A DNA stretch of 64,000 bases from CAZEHS01 sp964649745. GTDB taxonomy: Bacteria > Bacillota > Clostridia > Peptostreptococcales > Acidaminobacteraceae. The stretch spans positions 30,700 through 94,699 of the forward strand of contig CAZYQI010000012.1 of assembly GCA_964649745.1 (NCBI GenBank), written 5' to 3'. The notes under the pieces were generated by a model. The model was given only the letters and a program-made list of their open reading frames with translations, was not told where the DNA came from and searched no databases. The position numbers and the translations under genes are program-made. Shown here one piece after another: positions 19,062 to 27,781 of this stretch; within the stretch, counting starts at the first letter, position 1, and the number at the start of each line of letters is the position of its first letter.

Positions 19062-19105
19062 ACAGTTCTCCACTCCTGCTTAAGAGGCGGGAGTCTTAGA
19101 ACTGT
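19062..19105. repeat. Long nested hairpin
   Basis: ACAGTTCT (19062-19069) pairs with AGAACTGT (19098-19105). Inside it, ACTCCTGC pairs with GCGGGAGT, giving an almost continuous stem. Its downstream arm has no long T-run, so it is not a plain terminator. The inner part resembles hairpins at the ends of IS200/IS605-type elements, but no transposase is present. It could be a small mobile-element relic or an RNA structure. Confidence 0.4.
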
Positions 19106-19117
19106 TAGGCACCGGAT

Positions 19118-19202
19118 AAAGGCAAGATTGCCGCACTCGGCTCGAAAGGACAGGCCCAACAGTGGTCTCCCGGAAATGAGAAGATGCGGCGGTCTTGTCT
19201 TT
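19118..19202. repeat. Degenerate copy of 89-bp palindromic repeat
   Basis: The left end AAAGGCAAGATTGCCGC (19118-19134) and right end GCGGCGGTCTTGTCTTT (19186-19202) are recognisable but diverged versions of the terminal inverted repeats of the element at 34974-35062. The interior has drifted. The gap 19015-19361 holds only this, the preceding hairpin and a -10 box for ptsI. Confidence 0.6.
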
Positions 19203-19324
19203 CGTATTTTGCAGTTCCGTTATTTGGTATCACTGCTGCGCAATCATGGTTGAGCCGGTGATTGCCGCACGCATTCTGCAAACGTTTGCCCGCGGCCCCC
19301 ACTGGTTTATTTCTGGAATTGGAC

Positions 19325-19330
19325 TATAAT
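19325..19330 (+). promoter_or_regulatory. -10 promoter element of ptsI
   Basis: A TATAAT box lies 32 bases before the chosen ATG of the PTS enzyme I gene. The -35 region (TGGTTT at 16 bases) is poor. The presence of this box supports starting the gene at 19362 and not at ATG 19329, which overlaps it. Confidence 0.5.
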
Positions 19331-19361
19331 GGAGAGTGAGAAGAACTATCTGGAGGTTCCT

Positions 19362-21095
19362 ATGAGAGGCGTTGCAGCTTCCTTTGGTATAGCAGTTGGA
19401 AAAGTGATCATAAAGCCCGAGGTGAGCCCGGTTTCCAAAGAGCTGGCGCGGGATACAGGGCCGGAGCTGTCAAGGCTGGAAGAATGCCTGAGCCGGGCAA
19501 GAAAACTGGTGGTCGCCCTGGCTGCCAGACATCATGCGGAAGTGGGGCATGAGGGGGCCAGTATTTTCGAGGCCCAGTTGATGATTCTTAACGATCCGGA
19601 TTTTCATGCAAGGGTGGAAGAACGCATCCGAAAGAAAAGCGCTAATGCCTGTTGGGCAGTGGAACGCACGGTGGAGGATTTTGCCCGCATATTCGAAAGC
19701 ATGGAAGACCCCTATCTGATCGCCCGGGCGGCGGATGTGCGGGAAATCGGTGAACAGCTGCTGTTGCTGCTCCAAAACCAGGAGCCCTTTAATCCCAAGG
19801 ATATTTCAGAGCCTTCTATTTTGGTTGCCCACGATCTAACTCCTGCAGAAATGGGCCATATACGTGAGGGGAACATTGTCGGCATTATTACGGAAACCGG
19901 CGGGCCCACCACCCATGCGGCCATACTGGCCCGTTCCATGGAAATTCCCGCGGTGGTCGGCGCGGGCCCTCTTTTTGATAAACTGAGCGAAGGTGACATT
20001 GTTGCCATGGATGGGCATACCGGCGAATTTCATCTCAGCCCTGATCCGGGGATTCTTAAGGTATTCACGGAACGAATGAATTCGGAAAATCTGATCAGGG
20101 CCAGACTGGAATATCTCACCGGTGTGCCCACCCTTACTGCAGATGGGCATGTCATTGAACTGACCTGCAACATCGGTTCCCCGCTGGATCTGGAAGCGGT
20201 TCGAAGGAATGACGGCGAGAGTGTGGGGCTGTACCGCACAGAGTATCTCTATATGGACCGCGACTCGGCACCGGATGAAGAAGAACAATACGAGGCCTAT
20301 AGTGCCATTGTGAAGGCATATTCCGATAAGGCCGTTACCATCCGAACCTTGGATATCGGAGGCGACAAGCGACTGCCGTACCTTCAACTTCAGGAAGAAC
20401 AGAATCCGTTTTTAGGATTCCGATCCCTTCGATACTGCCTGGAAGCCAGGGACCTTTTTCTGACACAGCTGAGAGCCTTGGCCAGAGCCAGTGCTCATGG
20501 CAGGCTCAAAATCATGTTTCCCATGGTGGCAACCCTGGAGGAGCTGAGGCGGGCCAAGGCCATGCTGCAGGAAGCGGTGGAGCATGTGCAGCGCAGAGGG
20601 CTCCCTGTGGCTGAACGGATTGAAGTGGGTATCCTTATCGAGGTGCCCTCTGCGGCTATGATTTCTGATATCCTTGCCAGAGAAGTGGATTTTTTCAGCA
20701 TAGGAACCAATGACCTTTACCAGTACACCCTGTCTGCAGATCGCACCAATCCCAAGCTGGCAGCACTGCTTACCCCGTATCAGCCGTCGGTACTGCGCCT
20801 TATTCGGCTGGCTGTGGAAAACGGACGTAAGGCAGGCATATGGGTGAGCATGTGCGGTGAGGCGGCTTCGGTACAGAAGCTGGTGCCCCTCTGGCTGGGA
20901 ATGGGCATACAGGAGCTGAGCATGAATCCGCCTCAGATCCTGAGGACCCGTGAGCTGATCAGCCGATACCGGATGGACAACCTGACCCATTTTGTAGATG
21001 AAACCATGGCCATCGGTGATGCGGAAAGCGTGAAGGATTTTCTGCGTACCGTCAAGCTTCAGGCATCTCAGCTGGCAGGAGAGCATTGCTTTTAA
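19362..21095 (+). CDS. ptsI: PTS enzyme I (phosphoenolpyruvate-protein phosphotransferase)
   Basis: The 577-residue protein transfers phosphate from phosphoenolpyruvate to HPr, the first step of sugar import by the PTS. The N-terminal domain is followed by the phosphohistidine motif GGPTTHAAILARS, with the active His near residue 185. The TIM-barrel PEP-binding domain has GLYRTEYLY, FLGFRSLRYCL, GTNDLYQYTLSADR and the catalytic-Cys segment VSMCGEAA. Length is normal. ATG 19362 follows TGGAGG. No HPr gene is adjacent, so the partner is encoded elsewhere. It is monocistronic, with a terminator directly after. Confidence 0.93.
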   Translation: MRGVAASFGIAVGKVIIKPEVSPVSKELARDTGPELSRLEECLSRARKLVVALAARHHAEVGHEGASIFEAQLMILNDPDFHARVEERIRKKSANACWAVERTVEDFARIFESMEDPYLIARAADVREIGEQLLLLLQNQEPFNPKDISEPSILVAHDLTPAEMGHIREGNIVGIITETGGPTTHAAILARSMEIPAVVGAGPLFDKLSEGDIVAMDGHTGEFHLSPDPGILKVFTERMNSENLIRARLEYLTGVPTLTADGHVIELTCNIGSPLDLEAVRRNDGESVGLYRTEYLYMDRDSAPDEEEQYEAYSAIVKAYSDKAVTIRTLDIGGDKRLPYLQLQEEQNPFLGFRSLRYCLEARDLFLTQLRALARASAHGRLKIMFPMVATLEELRRAKAMLQEAVEHVQRRGLPVAERIEVGILIEVPSAAMISDILAREVDFFSIGTNDLYQYTLSADRTNPKLAALLTPYQPSVLRLIRLAVENGRKAGIWVSMCGEAASVQKLVPLWLGMGIQELSMNPPQILRTRELISRYRMDNLTHFVDETMAIGDAESVKDFLRTVKLQASQLAGEHCF

Positions 21096-21100
21096 ACAGC

Positions 21101-21131
21101 GCCGATTTCATAAGGGAATCGGCTTTTTTAC
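21101..21131 (+). terminator. Intrinsic terminator after ptsI
   Basis: GCCGATT (21101-21107) pairs with AATCGGC (21117-21123), then six T residues. It lies 5 bases after the ptsI stop. Confidence 0.88.
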
Positions 21132-21146
21132 CTTAGGGAGAGAGCT

Positions 21147-22946
21147 ATGGCAAAGAGACGATTGATCCTGATTCTGATGATACTTTTTGCAACCGCCTGT
21201 ACGGCAGGGCAACCGGAATCGGAAAGGGCTGCTGTCGAACTTTATCCAGCCTCCGCCCAAGTGGACGGTGAAACAAAGTGGGGTTATATCGATCAGCGTG
21301 GAGAATTTGTGGTAGCTCCAAACTGGGATTATGTCGAGCCATTTTCCAAAGATGGGGTGGCAATTGTCACCCGTGACGGGAAGGCGGGACTGCTTGACGG
21401 GAAGGGAACGGTCATACTGGAGCCTAAGTACGAGGGCATATTAGGGTACAATGAAGGCCTTGCGGTTGCGGTGGTTGACGGACAGGAATACGATGTGTTG
21501 GATACTGCCGGCCATGTTCTTTTCACCCGTACGGGAATCGTCGGTTATTATCGGGAAGGTCGTATCGGGATTCAAAATCCGGAGGGACTTTTCGGGTATG
21601 CAGACAAAACAGGCAAGGACGTCATTGCCCCACAATACCTGGAGGCCGGCGAATTCCAAGATGGAAAGGCGTTGGTGAAGAACTCTGAGGGGAGGTATCT
21701 CCTGATCGATGCGTCCGGAAAGACGCTTCAGGAGTATGCCCGCGAAACCATGTGGAGCGCAGGGGAAGGCTTCTATGTTCATGGTATGGCCAATGCGGAA
21801 GGGGCTACGCGTTACGGCTATGTGGACTCCCGAAATGCAGTCATTCTTGAGGCAGAGATGGACGAGGTGGGTGAATTCCATGAAGGTCTTGCGATTGTCG
21901 GCCAGTTTGGTGGAGAAGGGCCCCTTAACGGGATCGTGAACGCAAAGGGCGAATTCGTTGTGCCGATGGAATACGGAGGGCTGGAATATTTGGGTGAAGG
22001 TCTCTATGGGGCGGTAAAAAGCACATCTCTTCAGAGCTATCAGGCGGTATCCTTCCAGAAGGCAGCTGTTATGGATGGTTCGGGAAAGCTGCTGACTCCA
22101 GAAAAATACTATAACCTTACCATCTTCGAAAAGGATGTGCTCAGCGCCTCTGACGGGAGGAATACATTTTTGATTCACCGCAGTGGAGGGCCTGCCCTCT
22201 CCGGATTCTCAGTTCCGGGTGTGGGAACCCTTTCAAAACAGGGGGAGATCATCCGCGCAGATGTGGACAACCGTGTCCGCTACTATTTGCCCGATGGCAA
22301 GCTTATTTGGGAACAGGAACGCACCCAGTCTTACAACGGGGTTACCGTAAAAACCGAATCCAAACGGTTTGACCGGTTTACCTTCATTGAATACCCTGTG
22401 GTCAGCGGCTTGGTTAACGGGGCGGTGGAAGCCAGGATCAACGGGGAGATAAGGGCTCTGATGGTCAATCCCTATGAAAATCTTTCAGCGGACCCGGAAT
22501 ACCCTTCGGATATGAACCTTACGTTCGGAGAAAGGGTGATCGGCAACCTTCTGGAGATTCAGTCAGAGGGATATGCGTATACCATGGGGGCGGCTCATGG
22601 AACCCCGTGGACCGATATCTGGTATTTTGATCTTCAAACAGGGGAGCGCTACCTTCTTCTGGATCTTTTTTATCCGGACCATGGGTCGGATGTCATTCTC
22701 AGCCAGGAAATCAAAGTACTGATTCCCCGGGGGGAATTGGCAGAGGTCGTGAAACCTGAGGCCATCGAACCCGTTTCCGGAGATCACAATTTCCGGCTCC
22801 AGGAGGGGGGGCTTGAAATTATCTATCAGGCCTACGAAATTGCACCCTATGCCGCGGGACAACCAAGCTTCACGGTTCCCTGGGTCAAGCTGGAGGACGT
22901 TATCGATAAGGAAGGCCCGTTCTGGAAGGCTTATAAGGCTCAGTAG
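21147..22946 (+). CDS. WG-repeat lipoprotein with DUF3298-like C-terminus
   Basis: The 599-residue product begins with a lipoprotein signal (MAKRRLILILMILFATAC), with the lipobox cysteine at residue 18. Residues about 30-380 carry repeated WG units (WGYIDQRGEFVVAP, then similar G-Y-x-D-x-x-G segments) that usually form a beta-propeller. The C-terminal third (about 400-599, containing TMGAAHGTPW) resembles the DUF3298/DUF4163 module seen in PdaC and RsiV-type cell-envelope proteins. It should sit on the outer face of the membrane and may bind wall glycan. AGGGAGAGAG precedes the ATG. The exact function is unknown. Confidence 0.82.
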   Translation: MAKRRLILILMILFATACTAGQPESERAAVELYPASAQVDGETKWGYIDQRGEFVVAPNWDYVEPFSKDGVAIVTRDGKAGLLDGKGTVILEPKYEGILGYNEGLAVAVVDGQEYDVLDTAGHVLFTRTGIVGYYREGRIGIQNPEGLFGYADKTGKDVIAPQYLEAGEFQDGKALVKNSEGRYLLIDASGKTLQEYARETMWSAGEGFYVHGMANAEGATRYGYVDSRNAVILEAEMDEVGEFHEGLAIVGQFGGEGPLNGIVNAKGEFVVPMEYGGLEYLGEGLYGAVKSTSLQSYQAVSFQKAAVMDGSGKLLTPEKYYNLTIFEKDVLSASDGRNTFLIHRSGGPALSGFSVPGVGTLSKQGEIIRADVDNRVRYYLPDGKLIWEQERTQSYNGVTVKTESKRFDRFTFIEYPVVSGLVNGAVEARINGEIRALMVNPYENLSADPEYPSDMNLTFGERVIGNLLEIQSEGYAYTMGAAHGTPWTDIWYFDLQTGERYLLLDLFYPDHGSDVILSQEIKVLIPRGELAEVVKPEAIEPVSGDHNFRLQEGGLEIIYQAYEIAPYAAGQPSFTVPWVKLEDVIDKEGPFWKAYKAQ

Positions 22947-22990
22947 CACGGATTTCCCACTGCCAGTAGCATAGCAATCATTATAGATAG

Positions 22991-23033
22991 AGGGCAGGCT
23001 TGACACGCTGAGCTCGCAATGACAACGCCCTTA
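22991..23033. repeat. Partial copy of the palindromic repeat
   Basis: The stretch beginning AGGGCAGGCTTGACACGCT and continuing GAGCTCGCAATGACA matches the left third of the element at 34974-35062, with several changes. The right end is absent. It fills most of the gap between the WG protein and the rhomboid gene. Confidence 0.5.
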
Positions 23034-23056
23034 CTAACGATGCAAAGAGGTTCTCA

Positions 23057-24070
23057 ATGAAAAAACCCATTCTATCCTACATCCTTATCGGAATCAATGT
23101 TGCCGTATACGGCATTTTAATGGTAATGGCCGGTTTTGATACCGGTGTCTACGGTGATCTTACGCTGCGTTACGGGGCGAAAATCAACGGTAATATCGTG
23201 AACGGAGAATACTGGCGGCTGGTGACGCCGATGTTTCTCCATGGAGGCATCGCCCATCTGCTGATCAACTGCTTTTCTCTGAACGCCATTGGCACCATTA
23301 CGGAGAATGTGTTCGGCCGAAAGCGGTTTATGGTCATCTACTTTGCTGCCGGTATTATGGGTAGCCTGGGGAGCTTCTGTTTCTCTGCATACCCGGCAGT
23401 GGGGGCTTCCGGGGCTATTTTCGGCCTCTTGGGAGCCATGCTCTTTCTGGGTGTTAACAACCCGGAATTCATCCGGTCGGGATTCGGGAAGGACATACTG
23501 GTCTTGGCCGTGCTGAACCTGGCTTACGGATTCTCTGCTTCGGGAATCGATAATTTCGGACACCTGGGGGGGCTGGTCGGGGGATTCTTGACCACAGGGA
23601 TTCTCATTCCAAGAATTGAAAGGTTTGCAGTGAACTCCCGGATGGTTTCGGCCCTGGTTCTTGCCCTTCTTGCCGGAGCGGCCTCCTGGTATGGGATGAC
23701 CAAACCGCTGAACGTGGAGCAATCCTATATCGCCACTCTGATGGATATGGAAGCGGCTGAGCAGTGGCAGGAAATGCAGGTGTACGGCATTGGTCGGCTA
23801 AAGGAGCTTTCTGCCGGCAGCGTGGTGCAAGGCGACATCCTGTACTATGTGGTGCGAAGCGCTGCCCTGCAGGGAGACTATGTGGTTGCAGAGAAATACA
23901 GCAGGGAGATGGCGGTCATCGATCCCGGCTTTGGGAATTATTTCTTAAGCCTGGTGCTGTTCGACCAGGAAAAATACGATGAAGCGGTTCAAGCCTTGCT
24001 GAAATCGGAGGCGGCAGGCTACGACCCACAGCGCATTGCGTCCATGAGGACAAAAATTCAAGGGAAATGA
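23057..24070 (+). CDS. Rhomboid-family intramembrane serine protease
   Basis: The 337-residue protein has six hydrophobic helices in residues 1-215. The L1 loop motif with HGGIAHLLIN is at about 56-65. The catalytic serine is in GASGAIFGLLGAM (about 115-127), and the catalytic histidine is in HLGGLVGGF (about 169-177). Rhomboids cleave single-pass membrane proteins within the bilayer. The C-terminal part (about 225-337) is soluble and looks like TPR-type helices, as in Firmicutes GluP. ATG 23057 follows AAAGAGG. It appears to be a single gene. Confidence 0.9.
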   Translation: MKKPILSYILIGINVAVYGILMVMAGFDTGVYGDLTLRYGAKINGNIVNGEYWRLVTPMFLHGGIAHLLINCFSLNAIGTITENVFGRKRFMVIYFAAGIMGSLGSFCFSAYPAVGASGAIFGLLGAMLFLGVNNPEFIRSGFGKDILVLAVLNLAYGFSASGIDNFGHLGGLVGGFLTTGILIPRIERFAVNSRMVSALVLALLAGAASWYGMTKPLNVEQSYIATLMDMEAAEQWQEMQVYGIGRLKELSAGSVVQGDILYYVVRSAALQGDYVVAEKYSREMAVIDPGFGNYFLSLVLFDQEKYDEAVQALLKSEAAGYDPQRIASMRTKIQGK

Positions 24071-24167
24071 TGGGTTTACAGGATGGTTGAAATACCTGTT
24101 CCAATATGATTCAATTGATTAGGAAGGGATTTTATACCGGACAAACGACTGTTCATAGAGGTGAAAC

Positions 24168-25034
24168 ATGAAGATAAGAAAAGCAATCATTCCTGCCGCA
24201 GGCTTCGGAACCCGCTTTCTACCGGCGACCAAAGCGCAGCCCAAAGAAATGATACCCGTTGTGGATAAGCCGGCGCTTCAGTATATTATTGAAGAAGCCA
24301 TAAAGGCCGGCATTGAAGAGATCCTGATTGTGACCAACCGAAACAAACATGCCATTGAAGATCATTTTGACAGGTCCATTGAGCTGGAGCTTTTGTTGGA
24401 ACGGAGCGGAAAGACGGAGCTTCTGAAAGAAATTCGGGATATCTCTGAGCTGGTACGGATCCATTATGTGCGTCAAATGGAAGCGAAAGGACTCGGTCAC
24501 GCCATACTCTGCGGGAAGGCGTTCGTTGGCAATGAGCCCTTCGCAGTTCTGTTGGGTGATGACATTGTTGATGCGGAGCAGCCTTGCATCGGACAGTTGA
24601 TGGATGCCTATAACGAGTATAAAGGCACGATTCTGGGTGTTCAGGAGGTGCCGGATTCTGAAACGCAGAAATATGGGATCGTGAACGGCGAGAGCCTCAA
24701 TTCAAACACATACAGCGTAAAGGCGCTGGTTGAGAAGCCTTCCCCTGGGGAGTCACCCTCCAATGTGGCAATTCTTGGCCGATACATCATAAGCCCCAAG
24801 GTGTTTGAAATCCTTGAAAACACAGCTCCGGGGAAGGGTGGCGAAATCCAGCTCACCGATGCCCTCAACCGTCTGGCCCAGGAAGACACGGTTTATGCCC
24901 GGGTATTCAACGGTCGGCGTTACGACGTGGGGGATAAGATGGGCTATCTCGAAGCCACCATCGACTATGCTCTGAAGCGGGAAGAGCTTCGTCAGCCGCT
25001 ATTAAACTATATGAGAACAGTACTGGAGCGGTGA
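24168..25034 (+). CDS. galU: UTP-glucose-1-phosphate uridylyltransferase
   Basis: The 288-residue enzyme makes UDP-glucose from UTP and glucose 1-phosphate. It has the nucleotide-binding signature AAGFGTRFLPATKAQPKEM near residues 10-28. Later motifs are VRQMEAKGLGHAIL, a DD metal-binding pair in LLGDDIVD and the acidic/sugar site VEKP. Length is that of bacterial GalU. The epimerase GalE starts 8 bases after the stop. The pair therefore supplies UDP-glucose and UDP-galactose for cell-surface glycans. Confidence 0.94.
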   Translation: MKIRKAIIPAAGFGTRFLPATKAQPKEMIPVVDKPALQYIIEEAIKAGIEEILIVTNRNKHAIEDHFDRSIELELLLERSGKTELLKEIRDISELVRIHYVRQMEAKGLGHAILCGKAFVGNEPFAVLLGDDIVDAEQPCIGQLMDAYNEYKGTILGVQEVPDSETQKYGIVNGESLNSNTYSVKALVEKPSPGESPSNVAILGRYIISPKVFEILENTAPGKGGEIQLTDALNRLAQEDTVYARVFNGRRYDVGDKMGYLEATIDYALKREELRQPLLNYMRTVLER

Positions 25035-25041
25035 GACAAAG

Positions 25042-26049
25042 ATGAATATTCTTCTGGCAGGTGGAACGGGTTTTGTCGGAAGCCATACGGCTGTCGCTCT
25101 TCTGGAGCGGGGGCATAGTGTGACCATAGTGGACAACCTAAGCAACTCCGACATCCGGGTGCTGGATAGGATTTCAGAAATCACAGGGGAAACCTGCAGG
25201 TTTTATGAGGCGGATATTCGGAACAGGGAGGCCTTGGACCGGATATTTGCCGAGGGTCGTTATGATGCGGTTATCCACATGGCTGGCCTTAAAGCAGTTG
25301 GGGAGTCTGTGCGTATGCCGGTGGCCTACTATGGGAATAACGTGTCTGGAACCGTCACTCTCTGCGAAGCCATGGAGCGGTCCGGTGTGAGGAATATTGT
25401 ATTCAGCTCCAGTGCCACGGTATACGGTGCGGCTGAAAATATTCCGATTGCGGAAGCGTCTCCGGTGAGTACGACAAATCCCTACGGACGCACAAAGGTT
25501 ATGATTGAGGATATATTAAGGGATATATCCATCTCGGATCCATCGTGGAAGGTGATGCTGCTTCGCTATTTTAACCCTATCGGGGCCCATCCCAGTGGTT
25601 TTATCGGTGAGCGTCCGGCAGGTGTTCCGAATAATCTTATACCGTATATCACCCAGGTGGCTGCAGGGAAACTGGAGAAGCTCAGTGTGTATGGCGGGGA
25701 CTACCCAACATCGGATGGAACGGGAATTCGTGATTATATTCATGTGATGGATCTTGCCGAAGGTCATGTGAGGGCTCTGGAAAAATTGATGGAACTGTCT
25801 TCGTTCAGCGTTTTCAACCTCGGTACAGGGACCGGCTACAGTGTTCTGGAGGTTATCAATGCATTTGAAATGGCGACGGGGTTGTCCATTCCGTATGCTG
25901 TTGTGCCCCGCCGTCCCGGGGATGTAGCAGTTTGCTACGCAGATGTGTCGAAGGCGGAGCGGGAGCTGGGATGGCGTGCAAGCCGCACCTTGATTGATAT
26001 GTGCTGCGACGCCTGGAATTGGGAAAGAAGCAGCTGTAATAGTGAGTGA
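25042..26049 (+). CDS. galE: UDP-glucose 4-epimerase
   Basis: The 335-residue protein is an extended short-chain dehydrogenase. The NAD-binding GGTGFVGS sits at residues 7-14, the Ser region is FSSSATVYG, the catalytic Y-x3-K is in NPYGRTKVM, and the substrate loop LRYFNPIGAHPSG is typical of GalE. It interconverts UDP-glucose and UDP-galactose. It is translationally close to galU (7-base gap), and the unit ends at a long bidirectional hairpin. The ribosome site is weak, which fits translational coupling. Confidence 0.93.
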   Translation: MNILLAGGTGFVGSHTAVALLERGHSVTIVDNLSNSDIRVLDRISEITGETCRFYEADIRNREALDRIFAEGRYDAVIHMAGLKAVGESVRMPVAYYGNNVSGTVTLCEAMERSGVRNIVFSSSATVYGAAENIPIAEASPVSTTNPYGRTKVMIEDILRDISISDPSWKVMLLRYFNPIGAHPSGFIGERPAGVPNNLIPYITQVAAGKLEKLSVYGGDYPTSDGTGIRDYIHVMDLAEGHVRALEKLMELSSFSVFNLGTGTGYSVLEVINAFEMATGLSIPYAVVPRRPGDVAVCYADVSKAERELGWRASRTLIDMCCDAWNWERSSCNSE

Positions 26050-26053
26050 ATGA

Positions 26054-26116
26054 AAATAGCGCAACGGAAAGAGCCCCCAGTTCAAGGACCGGGGGCTCTT
26101 TCCGTTGTGCTATTTT
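26054..26116. terminator. Bidirectional terminator between galE and yezG-like gene
   Basis: A long hairpin has arms at 26054-26078 and 26091-26116. Its core GAAAGAGCCCCC pairs with GGGGGCTCTTTC, and the stem continues through ATAGCGCAACG. A-rich and T-rich ends on both sides let it serve galE from the left and the converging gene from the right. Confidence 0.9.
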
Positions 26117-26520
26117 ATGTTCTCTTTCTCCCATGCTTTTCGACGGGTTTCAACATCGCCCTTCTTCAGGTCGGCCTTGCTGTAGTGTGTCCGGTGCGTC
26201 CCGTTTTCATCAAAGGTGATGGTCACCGTGGTCCAGGGGTCTTCGCCCAGGCTTTCAACCTCTTCCCACAGGCTGATCAGGCAGTCGTCCAGCTCATCCA
26301 GGAGATCGGCCAGCTGTTCGGGGTCCATATTTTCTTTTTCAGGAAGGTCGTTGCAGAAAATCGGCTGGGCAGCACCTTTGGGATAGCTGTAGAAAAAGGA
26401 ATAACACTGTTCCTCGTCCACCTCGCCATACAGCAGAAGCTTTTGCCATCCGTTGGGCTGTGCCAGCTGTAGGATATGGAGAATATTCTCAAACAGGGAT
26501 TCTTTAAGTGATTTTGGCAT
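26110..26520 (-). CDS. YezG/DUF600-family protein (putative immunity type)
   Basis: The 136-residue acidic protein resembles Bacillus YezG. It has an N-terminal helix pair, then GWQKLLLYGEVDEEQCYSFF (about residues 23-42) and the C-terminal W-T-T-V-T-I-T-F-x3-G segment. YezG-type proteins act as antitoxins of LXG/YeeF toxins, but no toxin is adjacent here. The gene may be an orphan immunity gene or have another role. AAAAAGGAG lies just before the ATG. TATAAT on the minus strand (26553-26558) likely drives it, divergent from the oxidoreductase gene. Confidence 0.7.
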   Translation of the reverse strand: MPKSLKESLFENILHILQLAQPNGWQKLLLYGEVDEEQCYSFFYSYPKGAAQPIFCNDLPEKENMDPEQLADLLDELDDCLISLWEEVESLGEDPWTTVTITFDENGTHRTHYSKADLKKGDVETRRKAWEKENIK

Positions 26521-26575
26521 GGGAATGCTCCTTTTTGTTGTATATGTTACCCCATTATATCACAGAGAAACAGCG

Positions 26576-26604
26576 TTTTTGAAAGCGTGTATAAGGGGTA
26601 TAAT
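26576..26604 (+). promoter_or_regulatory. Promoter of the Gfo/Idh/MocA gene
   Basis: TATAAT (26599-26604) is preceded at 17 bases by TTTTTG (26576-26581), a weak -35. The start codon lies 65 bases downstream. Confidence 0.5.
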
Positions 26605-26668
26605 AGAGCTGTGTATTGTAGGGGCGGGAACTTTCGGACAGCGGCATCAGATAATTGGAGGAGGCGCC

Positions 26669-27724
26669 ATGAGAACCATCAATGTAGGACTATTGGGCTA
26701 CGGGCTTTCGGGCAGGGTTTTTCACGCACCGGTGATTCGCAGTGTGGAAGGCTTCCGCATCACTTGGATCATGACGGGGAATGTTGAGGCGATTGCAATG
26801 ATTGCGGGGCAAGACCCCTCTGTAAGGATTGCGGCTTCTGCCGATGAAATTCTGGATGCGCCGGATGTGGATCTGGTGGTGGTGGCGGTGCCCAATACCC
26901 TTCATTACGATTTGGCCGCCAAGGCTCTGGAACGGGGAAAGCATGTGGTTGTTGAAAAACCCTTCACCATCACGGCTGCGGAAGCGGATTCTCTGGCAGA
27001 GCTGGCCGAGAAGAAGGGACTTATGCTCAGTGTGTATCATAACCGCCGTTGGGATGGTGATTTTCTAACAGTGGGCCGGATAATCAACGGTGGATTGTTG
27101 GGCAACCTGGCGGAGTTTGAATCCCACTACGACCGTTTTCGTCCGGTTCCTAAGGCGGGTGCCTGGCGGGAAGCGGCAGCGCCGGGAACGGGGCTCCTGT
27201 ACGACCTTGGGTCCCACCTCGTTGATCAGGCCCTTACACTTTTCGGCATGCCCCAACAGGTTTTCGCAGACTTGCGCATCCAACGGCCTAAAGGGGAGGC
27301 TGTGGATAGTTTTGAACTCATTCTCGACTATGACGGGCTTAAGGTAACCCTTAAATCCAGTTCTCTCGTTCGGGAGCCAGGGCCACGGTTCATTCTTCAT
27401 GGAGATCGAGGGTCCTTTGTAAAATATGGCCTCGATGTTCAGGAGGACGCCCTAAAAGCGGGGCAGCAGCCGAAGGAGCATGCCGATTGGGGAATTGAGC
27501 CGGAAGCGGATGCAGGTATCCTCCACACAATGGTGGAGGGCGTAACCTTTCGGGGAACCGTAGTAGCCCAGCCGGGGGATTACAGGGAGTATTACCGCAG
27601 TGTATATAAAGCCATCAATGAGGGCGGCAAACCGGCGGTCACAGCCCATCAGGCGGCGGATGTGATGCGCATCATCGAACTGGCCATGGAAAGTGCGGAC
27701 AAGGGAATCGTGATGGTGCTGTAA
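26669..27724 (+). CDS. Gfo/Idh/MocA-family oxidoreductase
   Basis: The 351-residue protein has a Rossmann N-terminus (VGLLGYGLSGRVFHAPVI, residues 6-23), the E-K-P active-site motif (VVVEKPFTIT, about 93-102) and YHNRRWDGDF in the catalytic domain. This is the signature of the YdgJ/IolW-like NAD(P)-dependent sugar or inositol dehydrogenases. The substrate is not certain; scyllo-inositol type is possible. GGAGGAGG precedes ATG 26669. The longer open frame upstream is not coding. The Nif3-like gene starts 57 bases later and may be co-transcribed. Confidence 0.9.
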   Translation: MRTINVGLLGYGLSGRVFHAPVIRSVEGFRITWIMTGNVEAIAMIAGQDPSVRIAASADEILDAPDVDLVVVAVPNTLHYDLAAKALERGKHVVVEKPFTITAAEADSLAELAEKKGLMLSVYHNRRWDGDFLTVGRIINGGLLGNLAEFESHYDRFRPVPKAGAWREAAAPGTGLLYDLGSHLVDQALTLFGMPQQVFADLRIQRPKGEAVDSFELILDYDGLKVTLKSSSLVREPGPRFILHGDRGSFVKYGLDVQEDALKAGQQPKEHADWGIEPEADAGILHTMVEGVTFRGTVVAQPGDYREYYRSVYKAINEGGKPAVTAHQAADVMRIIELAMESADKGIVMVL

Positions 27725-27725
27725 T

Positions 27726-27743
27726 AAAGGCAAGATTGCCGCG
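27726..27743. repeat. Single end of the palindromic repeat
   Basis: AAAGGCAAGATTGCCGCG matches the terminal inverted repeat of the element at 34974-35062, with one change in the outer bases. The rest of that element is absent from this short intergenic space. Confidence 0.55.
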
Positions 27744-27781
27744 CTTAATGGGAATATTATTAACAAATTACGGAGGGTTTA

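Noticed and set aside
19041..19253. 70-codon open frame after the YerC-type gene
   Set aside because: It runs through the hairpin and the degenerate palindromic repeat and has no ribosome binding site.
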